NCBI GenBank assembly: GCA_949318235.1
Contig: OX439132.1
Span: 5,144,886 to 5,208,885 of the forward strand
DNA length: 64,000 nucleotides
Reading direction: 5' to 3'
DNA from: Ecdyonurus torrentis
Lineage: Eukaryota > Arthropoda > Insecta > Ephemeroptera > Heptageniidae
Part shown: positions 13,543 through 25,687 of the stretch, piece by piece
Position numbering within the stretch: position 1 is the first letter of the stretch
How the letters are laid out: every line of letters begins with the position of its first letter
Notes under the pieces: model-generated
The model's database searches: none
Seen by the model: only the letters and a program-made list of their open reading frames with translations
What the model was told of the DNA's origin: nothing
Program-made: the position numbers and the translations under genes

Positions 13543-14025
13543 GTCAACGTGCTAAGTGATGAAATCACCGTCCACTTCGTCCACTGCCACTCACTCAACA
13601 ATTTTTTTTTTCCCTTTTCCCTTTGACGTAAACAGCTGGTAAAATTGCGTGGGTGTCCAAAGGGGGAACTAAACGCAAAAAAAAATTAAGTCATTTTTTA
13701 ACAGTTTAACGTTTAATAAAGCCTTTTTAATTTATTTTGACTTTTTTAAATATAATTTTTAAATTAAAATGAAAGTTTTGAAGTGTTAAGCAGCTTGAAG
13801 TCCTAAGATAACATCGGATGACATGGCAACGTTGTAAATCTGCTCAGCAGGTTGGGTTCGATTCGGTTCGATTGGTTGCCTAGCAACGGGTTCATGTTTT
13901 AAACCAAAACAAATCTCTGGTATGTAGAAAAAAAGAAAGGAAAAATTGTAATAAGGCTAGGATGGAATATGAAATAAGCTATCAAAGTCGTTAATTTGTA
14001 TCTAATAGTAACTAGTTTTGAATGT
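13543..14025. promoter_or_regulatory. Divergent promoter region shared by ARFGAP1 and IFT74
   Basis: The start codons of ARFGAP1 (minus) and IFT74 (plus) are 483 bp apart, head to head. The segment must hold both 5-prime ends and is locally less AT-rich around 13800-13900. No TATA box is convincing at a sensible distance from either ATG, as is usual for housekeeping divergent promoters. Confidence 0.6.
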
Positions 14026-17000
14026 ATGGCTGATAATAGTCGTCCGGTTTCTCGTGTGGGCGCCGATGAACGTCCAAGGACTCGTTGGAGACGTGATGAA
14101 CGACCAATGACTCGTGCGTATGCAGAAGATAGACCCAGCATTACCGATCTAAACCAAATATTAAGTCGACAAACCCCGGCTGATGATCGTCCAACATCCA
14201 GGAGAGGAGCAAAAGAAGACCGAGTAAGCAGCTTTCTATATTAAATTACGATATACATACATACCAAGGAGATACGTATGATATACAGCATACACAATAC
14301 ACACATCATACATACATATATGCATACTGCATGAGAGATCGCCTTTGTAATTTTTAATATGCAGCACAGACATCCCGTTGGCAGTGTGCATGTTCCTGGA
14401 CGTTCCAGTCCGGTATGTACCCTCTACCCAGCAGCCAGCAGTATGTACCGAAATGAAATGAATAAACTTCAATTTTAGTAATGCATTTCAGTCTATAGTT
14501 GTGAAGTTTTTTGATTTATTCGTTGCGGTACATACATCATAATAGTCTAGTGCTGTCAAAATCCGGATAATTTTCAAATCCGGCGATTACGGATAAGAAT
14601 ATTACGGATCGAGAAAATATCCTGATTTCTCGGACACAATTTAATATCCTAATCTGAATTATCCGGATTGCAAATGAATAAACAAAATCTGGATTGTAAC
14701 AGAGCAACGAACTCAACAAAAACTGTCACTTTCCGAAGAGAGGGGGGGGGGGGGGTGAAGCTACAATTTTGATAACGGATAAATTTTTATCCGGATTTTA
14801 AAAAACGGATTTTTTTTGACAGCACCATACATACATACCATCGTGATAAATACATCCATATATGATATACACGATAGGTGGTATGTAGTATGTACAGGGC
14901 CACTAGTTTGAGAACGGGGCAGAGCGGCAGAGGCGGCCGCAGCGTTTTCTTGTAAATATAACATAGTGTGATTGTGGGTTACCAGTTACCTACACAAATC
15001 GTTCTCAAACTAGTGACCATAGCTGGACATGTTTTCAAATTCTAATACATATTTACGTACATTGCATAGCAAAATTCAGTTACCCTAAATGCATTTGCAT
15101 AAATCAATTGATTAATTTTGTAATGCTAAATATCAGAACAAGAAACACCTTATGCACATATAATGCTCAATTCCATGTATCATGAAAGATGTAGTATGCA
15201 TACATAATTATATGCATGACATATACATATATTATTTTACATTTATGGTTTAATTGGGTCACCCTCTCAATCGAGTCATTATTTCATTTTAGGTTCTCTC
15301 AACACGCGCTCTTATCTAATGGTTTTGACATTTTGTGACCAAGGTCGCCATGTTCATACAAGCACATAGAAGTTTGTTTGGTGTTGATACACCTACCAGA
15401 GGCTGTGCAATGAATCCTGCACCCGAGTGCAGAAGAGCCATTTAAAATACTGTACATTGAACCGTATGGTGCTCGCAATGTTAAAAACAACTCTTTGATG
15501 AAGAGAGTGACCAAATACCATACATATATAGTAGGTTCATATCAAATATATTGTCTTGTTTTAGGCTGTAGAAACGCCAAGCATGGGGCGTGTTACAGCA
15601 CGACCAGGCTCTAGCTCTCGCCAAGGCATGGCATCTCGTCTTGCTGGAAAAGTAAGTTCACCTAATATTCCTCAATGTATCACCTATGTTTAGGTATACA
15701 GTATAATATGCTTATTTTTAGTGTTGTATAATAACTTTAGGCAAAAGAACACTTACATTTTTTATGAGTGTACCAGTCTATATATGTACTAGTGCTGTCG
15801 AAATCCGGATAAATTTAAAATCCGGATTTCGGATAGAAAGTTATCCGGATCGATGGATCCGGATTTGGCGGACAATAAATTATCCGGTTTCCCTGACCCG
15901 TTTTAAATCCGGATCAAATTATCCGAATCCGTGTATCCGGATCGTGATCCGGATAGAAATTCGGATAACGGATAATTTTTTATCCGGATTTCGAAATCCG
16001 GATTTTTTTTACAGCATCAATCAGAAGATTAGTTTTGTTATAGCCTGTAAAATACCCTAACGTATAACAGGTAGTTTTTATTTGAATTTTAGTTCTTTAA
16101 ATTAGCACTTATACTCAAATTATCCGGATCAATATTATCCGAATATGATCCGGATCAAAATTATCCGGATTGAGATCCGGATCACGATCTGGATCAAAAT
16201 TATCCGGATCACGATCCGGATCAAATTATCCGGATCGCATGATCCGGATCGTGATCCGGATAGAAATTCGGATAACGGATAATTTTTTATCCGGATTTTT
16301 TTCGACAGCACTAATATGTACACACTTAAGTGGTGCACATTATTGATGTAGTAGTAGAAAATATGTAGATCTCGTTTTATATCACGTGAAGCAAAATTTG
16401 TATCTCGATTTTTGTCATGCAAAGCAAAATGTGTACCTCATTTCCTAATGTAATGTAGATGATGCTCCAAGTTATACATTTTCCTCCCCTGATATAAAAC
16501 AAGATACACATATTTTCCACTAAAACATTGATATATACATATCATAAAAAATACATACTCATAAAAAAATTAACTAAAAATAGAAGTATGTATTTACGTT
16601 TGTGAATTAAATTAAGCATAGGCCTATATAAACACTGTTAGATTTTTTTCATCTTTATTGCTATTTATAGACTATAAATTAATAGAAGAACCATTTTATG
16701 TCATTGATGACTGAATTTACCCAGGGGTCCAGCCTCTAGTATTAATGTATGGTACATAATTGTACTAGTTATCGGCAGGCCACAGTAATCAGCAGATATG
16801 GATGTTCATTGGCCGTTATTTGTTTATTTCAGCATTATTTTCTTATAGATTGAATGGGAAAAAAATTCCTGATCTACCAATAATTATGGCCTGCACGTAT
16901 AAGTATTACAATTGCTATATACCTTATGAACACTTTAACCATCTCCATCTCTGGAATATTAATGTCAAATACAAGAGCCCTCACATTGTATTTCAAATAA

Positions 17001-20000
17001 TCATGTTGTCTTAAAAGAATACCAAAGTTTTCAATGTAGTTAAATTTTTATTTCCAGATGAACATACAAGAAAGGCCACTAACACAACAAGGAGTGATGA
17101 GACCTCCTTCATCCACAGCTTTAAAAGGAACTGGTCTCAAGCCAGTTGCAACTGGTAAAGTTAAAAATTCTCTGACCTTCTATACCCCTCTTGTTGGACC
17201 TTTTGTCTCACTTAAACTGAATGCACCCCCTATTTTCTCATAGGGTTGCATCTATTCTCTCAGCTCATAGAGATTGGATAAACTCAACAAAATTTGCCAC
17301 GTCGTTAGTATAAAATTGAAGTACTGATATCAGACCATTATAATTTAAGTTTCCAGTATGAGCGAGATGAAAAGATTTAGAAGTAGATGCAATTCTTATT
17401 GCATCTTCTTTAGGACCTTTTTTTTTATTATTATTACAGTACATTGCAGTATCATTATTTTTTTAATATATACTTATTCAGTGTTTTTGTTAATCTGATT
17501 TATTCATAATTTTCAAGTCAAGTATTATATTTTAATATCAATTAATTTAATAATTTAATTAATAATGTATACATAGAAAAAAAGAGTTTATAATGTAAAT
17601 CAAAGGTATGACGTATAGTTTTAACAATTAAAGCATATTATATGGAAAATTATAGTAGAAAAATTAATTTTAGAAACAAGTACACTTAAATTTGAGGAAA
17701 AAAACATCCTAGTTGGTATATAAATGTTAAAAGAATTAAAAATAAATACATATGAAAGAAAATACCAGCAAGGGCCTTACCACAGTAGAAGTTCTATGGA
17801 GAGGTCGAGGTCTTGCATGGCACAGTATAATGTTATAAAAGTTTCTTTATAACTTGAGAGCTTTCGTCATATGATAATGACATTATCAATCAAAAGAGAA
17901 AATTACTTGAGCACATCACTGAGCAGTGTCTTGTCTTGTACTGCCGTGTTATGCTCTTGCTGGTTTGGAGTTGGTGGAGAGGGGTGGGGGTGGAGTAGGG
18001 AATCTGGGAATACCCATACCCTATCCACGGCCACAATACATGCACATCAGAAAACGTAATCTACAAACTTGAATGTACCCAACATACCACCAACCCCACC
18101 ACAGGCCAACAGGAAAAATGTCAAGCATTTTACATAGGCTTAACCACACAAAAAGCGAGAGACCGCATGAATGGCCACAGACAATCCGTAAAAAACAATG
18201 AGATGGAAAAACCTGTGGCTGAACATGCGGCCTCTCATGGCATATCAAATTTCCAATTATGTTATAAATCAACAATACTTCGCACTATTCCGGGCCCAGC
18301 CAACTATGCGACATTACGACAATATGAATTAGCATATCAACATATATTAAGATCCAGAAAAGCCCAAGGGCTGCCTGGACTTAATATTCGCTAACATATT
18401 CAAAAATATACCCTATTCCCGCTCCCCTCCCCACCTTTTCCCTTTCCCTCACTCACTCCTTCCCTCACTCATTCACACTCCTTCCCAGATTCCCTACTCC
18501 ACCCCCACCCCTCTCCACCAACTCCAAACCAGCAAGAGCATAACACGGCAGTACAAGACAAGACACTGCTCAGTGATGTGCTCAAGTAATTTTCTCTTTT
18601 GATTGATAATGTCATTATCATATGACGAAAGCTCTCAAGTTATAAAGAAACTTTTATAACATTATACTGTGCCATGCAAGACCTCGACCTCTCCATAGAA
18701 CTTCTACTGTGGTAAGGCCCTTGCTGGTTTTTCTATCCTTTTCTTTATCATTGATCCTAACCGCGATGGTTTTTTCCTTAAATTGATATGAAAGAAAATA
18801 GTAGAATAATTAGAATAGTTGATTTGAAAAATAAAATTAAATGTAATGGTTCTTGAATTAGTGAATTCTTAATGTTCTACTATTTTTAAATAATTTTTTG
18901 AATTTTTTAAGAACTAAACCATCCCTCTGTACACTTTTATCGTCTCTCATATTGCTATACTATTTTTATTCATACAGTAAATTAAAAAAAAAAATACTTT
19001 CAACTTTCAATGTTCTATAAAAAAGTAAAATAATAATACAGTAATAAAAATAAATAAATTATAGTGAAAAATAAAAGTTTTTTTAGAATATGTATTTAAA
19101 ATATAAACAAATAGATTTAAAATTTTTGTATTGATTAATGAGAGTAATAATTTTGTATTGTGTGTTTACTTAAGGTGGTGCCAACTTATCACAACGACAA
19201 GTTCAAGATCGTTCTTATTTCATGGGTTTAATACGAGCAGCTATAGGTGAACTTGGCTCAGAAATAACCAAGCTGAGAACACAAAGTGATGAGATGAGGG
19301 CAGAAAAGGCAGCTGCTCAAGTTTATGAAAAGAGAGTACGTGAGCTTGCAGAAGAATTGACAGGTACGTTAATTAATATTGTGTATTATAATAACTAAAA
19401 AATATCCATTGTAAATCTCAGCATTTTAATATTTATGTACTTTAATGTGTTTTTTGATATCTATTTTGAATCAAATTGGAGAATGGGAGATAGTAAGCTT
19501 CCAACTGATATGTACACCGGATAGGGGGGATTTGTAACCCAGAGCAAAATATGTATTAGAGTCAAGGCTGTCGTGATGAGAGAAGGCTATTTACTTTTGG
19601 GGGGGGGGGGGGGGGGGGGAAATAATCGCTGCCAAAACCCAGTGTCAAAAATTAGCATAAATTTTTTTGGACCTGAGAATTAAATGCTATATTTGTGTAA
19701 TAAGGGTTCCTATAGTCTTAAATACTGTATGTGTTCTTGCTCTTGCTGATAAATCCCTTTACCTAGTTGTTTGTCAAATAGATAATATTTCTAATAAAAA
19801 TGTGTTTATATTTTTCCTGTCAATAGGTCTTCAAGAACAGCTATCAGATTATAATTCACTGGTAGATAAACTAAACACTGGAGCAGGGGTGGCTGACGTG
19901 AACCTTGAGATCTCAGAAGTAGAAGAAGAAACACAAAAACTTGCTAAAGAAGTGGAAAATAAGTTTGCACAAAAACAAACCCTTGAAGCCCAAGCTAATT

Positions 20001-23000
20001 CATTAAAAGAACATTTAAAACAGGTATTTTTCCCCCTTGTAATTGTTTAAAGACGTAGAACACCTTGAACAAAAAACTTGCCTAATATCCTAATATACCC
20101 AAATATCAACATTATTTTGGCCGGAGTCATTGATTTCTAGTTTATTATCCATTTACAAAATGTCAGTTGCGGGTTTACTACGTCACAGCTCGCCTGGTCC
20201 ACGCGCGCGGAAACAGGCGAGCTGTGACGTAGTAAACCCGCAACTTACATTTTGTAAATGGAAAATAAATTAGAAATCAATGACTCCGGCCAAAATAATG
20301 TTGATATTTGGGTATATTAGGATATCAGGCAAGTTTTTTGTTCAAGGTGTTCTACGTCTTTAATGAGGAAGACTAATGATTTTTGGGACAGCATTAGAGC
20401 ACATTTTTAGAAAGAGCATAATTAGCTGATTCTATTGACATCAATATTTACTTTTATTACTTAAATTTCAGCGATTAATTAATGAATTAAAAGTGGCAGC
20501 CACGCCCCCAAGAAGCCTGTGCCGTTAGTCATTTGTTTGAATTTGCAGCGGAGTCTGATGTTCTTCTGCAAATTTGGATACGAGATTTTAAAAATTCGCG
20601 TAAAATTTAAAATCTCGTATCCAAATTTGCAGAAGAACATCAGACTCCGCTGCAAATTCAAACAAATGACTAACGGCACAGGCTTCTTGGGGGCGTGGCC
20701 GCCACTTTTAAATCATTAATTAATCGCTGAAAATTAAGTAATAAAGGTAAATATTGATGTCAATAGAATCTACTAATTATGCTCTTTCTAAAAATGTGCT
20801 CAAATACTGTCCCAAAAATCATTAGTCTTCCTCATTGTAGAAAGATTGCTAAGGAAATTGCAGACGATTTTGCATTGAATATGTTATCAATGGAAAGAAA
20901 CAAAACACCAGCAAGTGCTTTATCATGATGTCTATGGCTATTAGGTAAAGATCTTGATGAGACAGTTTGCACCCCCCCCCCCCCCCCCCCAATAATATAG
21001 ATGTTTTGAGATCCCCTCTTCCTTAGTTGATTAGTAAGCTGTTTTGAGGAAATGTAACTAGGCTATAGGACTATGCATTCATGTTAATTAAAGTTAATGC
21101 CATGTTGGATAACTCAATACATGGGCTGGTATAGGAAAATGATTTATTTAGCCAGTTTAAAAATACTACAGTAGCAATCTTTTTGAGAGCATTGATGCTG
21201 TTAATGTTAATAAGTTGAATTAGGATCTCAAGTATGTAAGAAAAATAATAATTTCAAAAAAAAGAAAAAAAAAAACCAAAGAAAATAGCAAAAAAAAACA
21301 AAAAAAAAAACAACAACAACAACAACAACAACAAAGTTTGTCCTATGCTGAGCAATGTTATTCAGTATGGCACCTAAGCGCATTAAATATGACATCATGC
21401 GCATACATCCTATTGGCTATTGCCTTTCCTTGAAACACCATAATCAATGAAAATAATTTGTGTAAACTGTGCCATCAAGATTTCCTATAGTAAAAGTAAA
21501 CTAAAAGAAAATGATAGTTAACTCCAGCAAGGGACTTGCCATATTAGATTGGTGTAATATAATATACTGTAGTTGACAAATCTTGCTAACACAAGCACAA
21601 TAGTAAATACATATTGGATAGCTTTCTATACTATAGAACACTACTGTACTTTGCATAGGTCCCTATTCTTTTTAATTTAATTTCTTACATTAATTGTCTG
21701 TGATATCTGATAAGTGATTGCTTTATGCTAAAAATGTTTAATATACCTTAGTAATGTATATTTGATTATCTCAGGAACAAGAAGTTACAGAAACACTTGT
21801 GGCACAGTTACCACCAAATGATCAAGCAAAGTTTGCTCAACTACAACGAGATACAGTTAAATTAGATTCTGAAGCTGAAGCTCTACAAGCTAAATTAGAT
21901 GCTCTTAATGCAGAAAAAACTTCACTTGAAGATCAGATTGCAGATTCTGAGGTAAAATAATTAATGTTTGTGATAACTGTGAAGGGAGATTTTGATTTAT
22001 GTAATATGTACACCAGGTTCACCAAGAGTTGTTACGTCTGAGGCGTAGACTTCATGAACTTTCAACTCGTAGAGATGCCCTAGCTGAAGAAGAAAAGTCC
22101 AGGCAGAGTCCAGGACAGCAAAGAGATGCTCTATTAGCAGCTGTGAAAGCACATAACACAGAATTAGCTGCTCTGGATTCTCAAACTGAGAGAGAAAAAC
22201 AAAGCATTGCTACACTTCAAGCTAGTATTTCACAAGCACAACAAGTGAGTTAAACTTAAAACTTTTCCTTAAGTATAATATGCATTATCTAATCACGAAA
22301 AAAAAAAAAAAAATTTTTTTAATTGCTTCTACCTTTTTATTGTAATATTTTTTAATTATTTTTCGCCCAAGCTTTATACAGAAAGTATTTTTTAGTTGCT
22401 TTAAAAACTGCAGCACAGTTTATTTTTTCACCTACTTGCTAATGTTTGTTTGTTTGTTTGTTTTTTATCAAAATTTTGGTACATAAAAGTCTATTAAGCA
22501 TGCAAAGTAGCATCTTTAAATATAAGAGAATTTTTATAATAAAATAGGCCTGTATGAAAAATTAGAAATATACAAAAAAGCTCTTTGAGAGTGTGCAATA
22601 GTTGATACATCTGAATAATGCTTGGATCTATAATTAAACCTCTAATATTTTCAACTGTTTTACTTTAAAGGCTGTAGAACAGAGTGGCTCGGAGAGACAG
22701 TCACAATATTCAGAATTAAAGAAACGTGAAGTTGTCATGGAAGAATTTCTTGCAAGTTTTGAGTCTGCAATGTCTGAGGAAAGAGAACGTAAAGCTGCTC
22801 TAGAAGCCGAGGTGACGGCAGCTCTGGGCAAATGTTCTTCTTTGCTAGTGCAGACACAACAGTTGCCCAGGTAATTATCTGTTTCATTTCTCATATTTTG
22901 AGAAAAGCAAATTTCTTCTTCTTTGTATTTTTATAAATCGGCTTTTGGGCTCATAATGTTGATGTTGAGTTGAGGAAACATAGAAAGTGACTAACCAAAA

Positions 23001-25544
23001 TGAAGATATGTACTATAATTCAGTGAAAAATCTGAACTCAAGCTTGCACAGAGATAATAAAAATCACATTAAATTACTTTTGGCACAAGATTCTAGGAGA
23101 AAAGGAGCATGTGTCCTTTTATTGGTCCTTAGGGTATTTTGTATTTTGGTAAGGAAAGAACTGATGAAGACACTCAGCAACTTCTTTTGTCTTGCCATTT
23201 TTTCAGTCCAATTATTAACTTTGTGCTAGCATTTTTGAACATACTACATTATGTGTTTATACTACTGTATAACAAGGATGTTGCTGGTCCCTTTTATTGT
23301 TTCCTTTTAGCTTTTTATATCTATATATTACCCCTTAATTTATCTTCTAGTGAATTTTAATAAAATTCTCAAGTCTTACTTCAATTGCAGGAAAGAAAAA
23401 AAAAAAAAGAAAAAGTTAGGATGAATATTAAAGTAAAGGATATAAATGCCCCAGTAAAAGTTCTACGGAGATGTTAAGGTCTCACATGGCACAGAGTTTA
23501 TATAATGTGTGTATAACAGAGCTTTTGTCATTGTACTGCCATTAATCAAATAAGAGATTTACTTGAGCACAAGAATACTCGCCACTATGTGATGTACTCA
23601 AGTGAATCTCTTCTTTAACTGATAAAGTCATTGCAATTACAAAAGCTATCAGTTATACAAACATTACAACTAAACTCTGTGCCACAACTGCCACAAGAGA
23701 TCTCGACCTCTCCATAGAACTTCAACTGAAGTCCCTTGCTGGTATTTCTATCATTACAATTTAATATCTATAAATGCTAAATTGTTTGTTTACAATAAGT
23801 GTGGAGCAATACTCTGAACTAAGAGAACAGCTTGGTGTCAAAGAAGGAGAAGTGGAGAGAGCCAAGTTTACATCACAAGGTCTAGGACAGCAGGAACAAC
23901 AACTCAAGTTACAGATGGAAAGAGTTAGTATCAGACCTTTATTTTTGAAACAATCTACGTATTTCTATTCTAGTTCTTCATTTGATAATACCTCATTCTT
24001 CTCATTCTTCTCTTTTTTCTATTCAACCTCCTTGCATTGAACAGACAGACACTGTGATATAAAATTTTATCCTATAATTGCCTTAAAGAAATACCCCCCC
24101 CCTTTTTTTTAATGGAGCATGGGGCTAGTTTTCAAGCATTAAAATGAAGTCTCCATTGGAATGCAATATAGCTTGTTTTTTTTAATTTTTATTTTTTAGT
24201 TACCTTTAACAGAAAATTAGTAAAATCAAATATAACATTCAGTGCACTTTGTGTTTATGTTTTTCAAAGGGTTGCTAACAAAACTGATAAATAGATGAAC
24301 AATATTATACATGCGCACATGTCTCTTCAACCCATGTCCATGATTTAACAGTACAGAGTTTTAAGTCCAGTGGTATTAATTAATTTTAATATACATTCAT
24401 ATTGTTCTAAATTGAAATGTTTCTGGTAACTGATAATTTAAAGTAAAAAGTATGAAGAAAACTATCAAGAGTCTTAATTATTATAGTGAAGAACTGTTCA
24501 ATCTTCATAGAAATAATTAGCACATAAGAAATAATTTACCAATGTAAATGAATCAACATGTTTATTATTTTTGTTCTGGTTTTATATATTCTATATTTTT
24601 AACTTATCTTACCCAACCACAAAGGACCACTTGCAAAGAACAATCTTTTTAAAATACATAATTTGAAATATTCTTAATGCATTTCTTATGGAAATTTTTT
24701 TTCACTTGTTGCAACAATTCAAAACATTTCATTGCAAGTGGTCCATTATTTGTCTTAATTCATATGCTACAGGTGACTGAACTTGAGAAGAAGGTATCCA
24801 CTGAAATGACTGCTTTACGTGGTAAAATGGCTGGCATGCAGACAGAAATGGCACGACTAGCAGATTTACCTGGTCTGAAGGAGAGAGAGGAGAAGAGACG
24901 ACAAGATGTGGAAGAGAAACGTAGCAAGGCCAGTAATGAGAGAGATGAAGCTCTCAAGCGCTTGGAGGAGGCTAAAGAAAAACTTACCAAGGCACAGGTT
25001 AGTTACTTTGGTTATTTATCCTATCTAGTTACCCTCTACATATAACCATCAGATTTTAGTGCATGTGCAGTATGCTTTATAATGTGAAGGTTGCAAATTC
25101 ACGTAACCATCAGGTTGTGTAAATATCCGTTGATTGATGGATATCTAAATTATGTACCATGTGAATGGTATTTATGTGTGAGTTCTTTAATACCTGGGAG
25201 GAAAAAAATTATAATTTTGAGAAAATAATGATAATGTAGTGATTCCTGCAAGCAATACAAATGTCATATTGAAGCCTAAACATGTTTGTTTGCAGTTGTT
25301 ATTAATTGTCAATGTTTATTTTGATTGGCAGGCTGAGCTTGGAGAGAATGAGCTGTGGTCTCAACTGAGTCACCTGGAACACAAGTGGAGCCAAGCTGTG
25401 CAGAACAACTTTGCTCTCTCAGAACATCTTGCATCTCGACAGGCTCAGGCAGACTATCAGCCAATCAGACAGAGAACCTTACAGCTTGTAGCTAATCACA
25501 ATCAAACCCTAAGAGACAGTCTTATGAAATCACACCATGCTTAA
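14026..25544 (+). CDS. IFT74: IFT74, intraflagellar transport protein 74 (12 exons, 660 aa)
   Basis: Exons: 14026-14223, 14365-14412, 15565-15651, 17058-17154, 19175-19363, 19827-20023, 21775-21951, 22017-22244, 22671-22870, 23800-23923, 24773-24997, 25332-25544; all GT-AG, frame continuous. Family hallmarks in order: a basic Arg/Pro N-terminus (residues 1-110, repeated D/E-RP units), a RPLTQQG segment, DRSYFMGLIRAAIGEL, LQEQLSDYNSLVDKLNT, then coiled coil to the end with LPGLKEREEK and a terminal block (ELWSQLSHLEHKW, NNFALSEHL, DYQPI). The human protein is about 600 aa; the extra length is mainly N-terminal. IFT74 pairs with IFT81 in the IFT-B core, and its basic N-terminus with the IFT81 CH domain binds tubulin cargo in cilia. 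The ATG at 14026 is chosen because upstream codons lack another ATG and the next residues fit the family. Exon 2 (48 bp) is the least certain. Confidence 0.94.
14548..14827. repeat. Inverted-repeat transposon, TAGTGCTGTC/ATCCGGAT family, copy 1
   Basis: Begins agtgctgtcaaaatccggat and ends with cggattttttttgacagcac, with many ATCCGGAT half-sites between. Two more copies lie in the next intron at 15791-16016 and 16110-16313. It sits in IFT74 intron 2. Confidence 0.75.
14890..15028. repeat. Short inverted-repeat element with GC-rich core, copy 1
   Basis: The arms cactagtttgagaacg and cgttctcaaactagtg enclose a core with gcggccgc and gcgttttct. The same core, inside different arms, is found at 59736-59856. 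Confidence 0.75.
15791..16016. repeat. Inverted-repeat transposon, TAGTGCTGTC/ATCCGGAT family, copy 2
   Basis: Begins agtgctgtcgaaatccggat and ends aaatccggattttttttaca then gcat. The interior is a degenerate array of ATCCGGAT palindromes. In IFT74 intron 3. Confidence 0.75.
16110..16313. repeat. Inverted-repeat transposon, TAGTGCTGTC/ATCCGGAT family, copy 3 with tandem ATCCGGATC array
   Basis: The right end (ggatttttttcgacagcact) is intact; the left end is degraded. Between 16118 and 16262 the sequence is nearly a tandem array of ATTATCCGGATCA-type units, some facing each other as ATCCGGATC...GATCCGGAT. Confidence 0.7.
16357..16518. repeat. Palindromic element, CAAAATG/TATCTC family, copy 2
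   Basis: The left arm around atctcgttttatatcac is matched by gatataaaacaagat on the right. The vocabulary (gcaaaatgt, atctcg, gatgctcca) is shared with 6711-6887. Confidence 0.55.
17757..18753. mobile_element. Large inverted-repeat element enclosing a Penelope-like endonuclease fragment
   Basis: Left arm from about 17765 to 18014 (ccagcaagggccttaccaca ... gtagggaatctggga) is repeated almost exactly in inverse at 18485-18730 (tcccagattccctac ... ccttgctgg). The roughly 470-bp centre carries a GIY-YIG coding fragment. The right end continues with tatccttttctttatcattg and then ccgcgatggttttttcct (18761-18778), which recurs near 46127. The arms also occur as a half copy at 45863-46040. It lies in IFT74 intron 4. 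Penelope-like retroelements often have inverted terminal repeats, so this is probably a remnant of one. Confidence 0.75.
18035..18394 (+). pseudogene. Penelope-like retroelement GIY-YIG endonuclease C-terminus (fragment)
   Basis: An open frame reads NTCTSENVIYKLEC, then a variable stretch, FYIGLTTQKARDRMNGHR, KPVAEHAASH, and a C-terminal segment YELAYQHILRSRK before the stop. VIYKLEC plus FYIG, the conserved Arg in ARDR, MNGH and the late Glu are the layout of the GIY-YIG nuclease at the end of Penelope-like proteins. No reverse-transcriptase domain is present upstream, because the inverted-repeat arm begins directly before it. It is therefore a truncated, non-autonomous remnant, although the nuclease part itself is uninterrupted. 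Confidence 0.8.
20047..20363. repeat. Near-perfect foldback element A in IFT74 intron 6
   Basis: A 317-bp palindrome: ttaaagacgtagaacacctt at the left matches aaggtgttctacgtctttaa at the right. Long arms extend to a small central loop near gtccacgcgcgcgg. The ends TTAA and TTTAA fit a TTAA or TA target. A short related fragment lies near 5874-5905. Confidence 0.9.
20361..20838. repeat. Foldback element B (AATGAGGAAGACT ends) abutting element A
   Basis: About 478-bp inverted repeat: aatgaggaagactaatgatt on the left and aatcattagtcttcctcatt on the right, meeting around 20590-20610. It begins exactly where element A ends. Elements with the same terminal 13 bases lie at 48908-49268. Mirror-image open frames at 20479-20719 are a by-product of the palindrome. 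Confidence 0.9.
21130..21420 (+). repeat. Dispersed repeat related to 58377-58620
   Basis: Shares gccagtttaaaaatact, gagagcattgatgctgtta, tcctatgctgagcaatgtta and other words in the same order and orientation with 58377-58620. An (AAC)n tract at about 21311-21333 interrupts this copy. In IFT74 intron 6. Confidence 0.7.
21515..21640 (+). repeat. CCAGCAAGG-family fragment
   Basis: Contains actccagcaagggacttgcc, aaatcttgctaacaca and atattggatagcttt, the same ordered words as the copies at 6607 and 48484. Confidence 0.5.
23416..23760. repeat. Degraded inverted repeat of the CCAGCAAGG family in IFT74 intron 9
   Basis: The left arm (ccagtaaaagttctacggag, tggcacagag, gagatttacttgagcac) is mirrored on the right (gtactcaagtgaatctc, ctctgtgcca, ctccatagaacttcaac, cttgctgg). 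It is a smaller, diverged relative of the arms at 17757-18753. Confidence 0.7.
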
Positions 25545-25687
25545 TTAAGTGAGTACAGTATTTTTTATTTTTATTATTATTTTTATTTTAGTTATTTTTT
25601 ATAAAACACAAATTTGTGTAGTGTTTTTTTACAATATAATTTCAATGTTAACATTTCTTTATACATTATTTATAATGATAAATAATA

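Noticed and set aside
20479..20719. Two 66-codon frames on opposite strands with almost the same peptide
   Set aside because: They are the two arms of foldback element B, so the identity is a consequence of the palindrome.
19602..20990. G18 run (19602-19619) and C19 run (20972-20990) as possible quadruplex sites
   Set aside because: Single homopolymer runs of this length are prone to sequencing error and give no separate G-tracts; no functional claim is made.
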